A stretch of DNA of 6,599 nucleotides, taken from contig SKJM01000811.1 of the NCBI GenBank assembly GCA_007122045.1, forward strand, positions 1 to 6,599. Reading direction: 5' to 3'. The translations under genes and the position numbers were made by a program. This DNA comes from Planctomycetales bacterium (GTDB lineage Bacteria; Planctomycetota; Planctomycetia; Pirellulales; Thermoguttaceae). The notes under the pieces are model-generated. The model ran no database searches, was not told where the DNA came from, and worked only from the letters and a program-made list of their open reading frames with translations. Positions 6,552-6,599 of this stretch are shown here, piece after piece (the stretch's first letter is position 1; every line of letters starts with the position of its first letter).

Positions 6552-6599
6552 ATGAAGACACCAACGATTACGCTTGCAACACTCTCGCTTCTCTTGACG
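6552..6599 (+). CDS. Start of a secreted protein (3' end outside window)
   Basis: Sixteen codons are visible, giving MKTPTITLATLSLLLT: a lysine start followed by a hydrophobic stretch, as expected for the first part of a Sec signal peptide. A ribosome binding site precedes it. The style is like the signal peptide of the FGE-like protein at 380 (basic start, TI, then LLL), which makes another FGE-like member of the array possible, but sixteen residues of signal peptide cannot establish homology. Nothing can be said of its function. Confidence 0.65.
   Translation, partial: MKTPTITLATLSLLLT

Noticed and set aside
5003..6553. Open frame on the - strand (516 codons) that also crosses the intergenic region
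   Set aside because: It reads through the MITE and antisense to the coiled-coil region; the apparent leucine and glutamine richness is the complement of the coiled-coil codons.
6280..6555. Open frame on the + strand covering the intergenic region (91 codons)
   Set aside because: It starts at a TTG overlapping the giant gene's stop, has no ribosome binding site, and consists mostly of translated MITE sequence.

Overview
The window is GC-rich bacterial DNA coding almost entirely on the + strand for large exported proteins. Sec signal peptides, AGGAG-type ribosome binding sites, a sulfatase-modifying-factor (FGE) fold protein, and a giant secreted protein with PA14, LamG-like and coiled-coil regions together suggest a member of the PVC group (Planctomycetes, Kiritimatiellota, Lentisphaerae or Verrucomicrobia). 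This assignment rests on gene style only; there is no phylogenetic marker in the window.

Layout: (1) 1-309 is the C-terminal end of a protein whose body lies upstream of the window. (2) 380-1390 encodes a secreted FGE-sulfatase-fold protein with no cysteine where the catalytic pair of true formylglycine-generating enzymes would be. (3) 1505-6283 encodes a 1592-residue secreted protein with this order: signal peptide, PA14 domain, linker, a zinc-metallopeptidase-like domain with HEYGH and a downstream GESFA, a beta-rich domain, ten uninterrupted hexapeptide repeats, a LamG-like jelly roll, long coiled coils, and a C-terminal module. (4) 6284-6551 is intergenic and holds a 145-bp element with 12-bp perfect terminal inverted repeats and an 8-bp target duplication (a MITE, probably IS66-like), followed by a highly structured leader. 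(5) 6552-6599 is the first 16 codons of another exported protein.

The C-terminal 100 residues of the giant protein and of the truncated upstream protein are clearly homologous (shared ADQWDWRTAWEV and LPLT.KWLERV). The two large proteins that flank the FGE-like gene are therefore paralogues, or at least share an end module. The truncated downstream gene begins with a signal peptide similar in style to that of the FGE-like protein. The locus may be a tandem array of [small FGE-fold protein + giant coiled-coil protein] units, of which one complete unit is visible. What it does is not known from sequence. A reasonable inference is a cell-surface or secreted complex that binds and processes polysaccharide or glycoprotein: PA14, LamG and the FGE fold are common binding modules, and the HEYGH domain could supply proteolysis.
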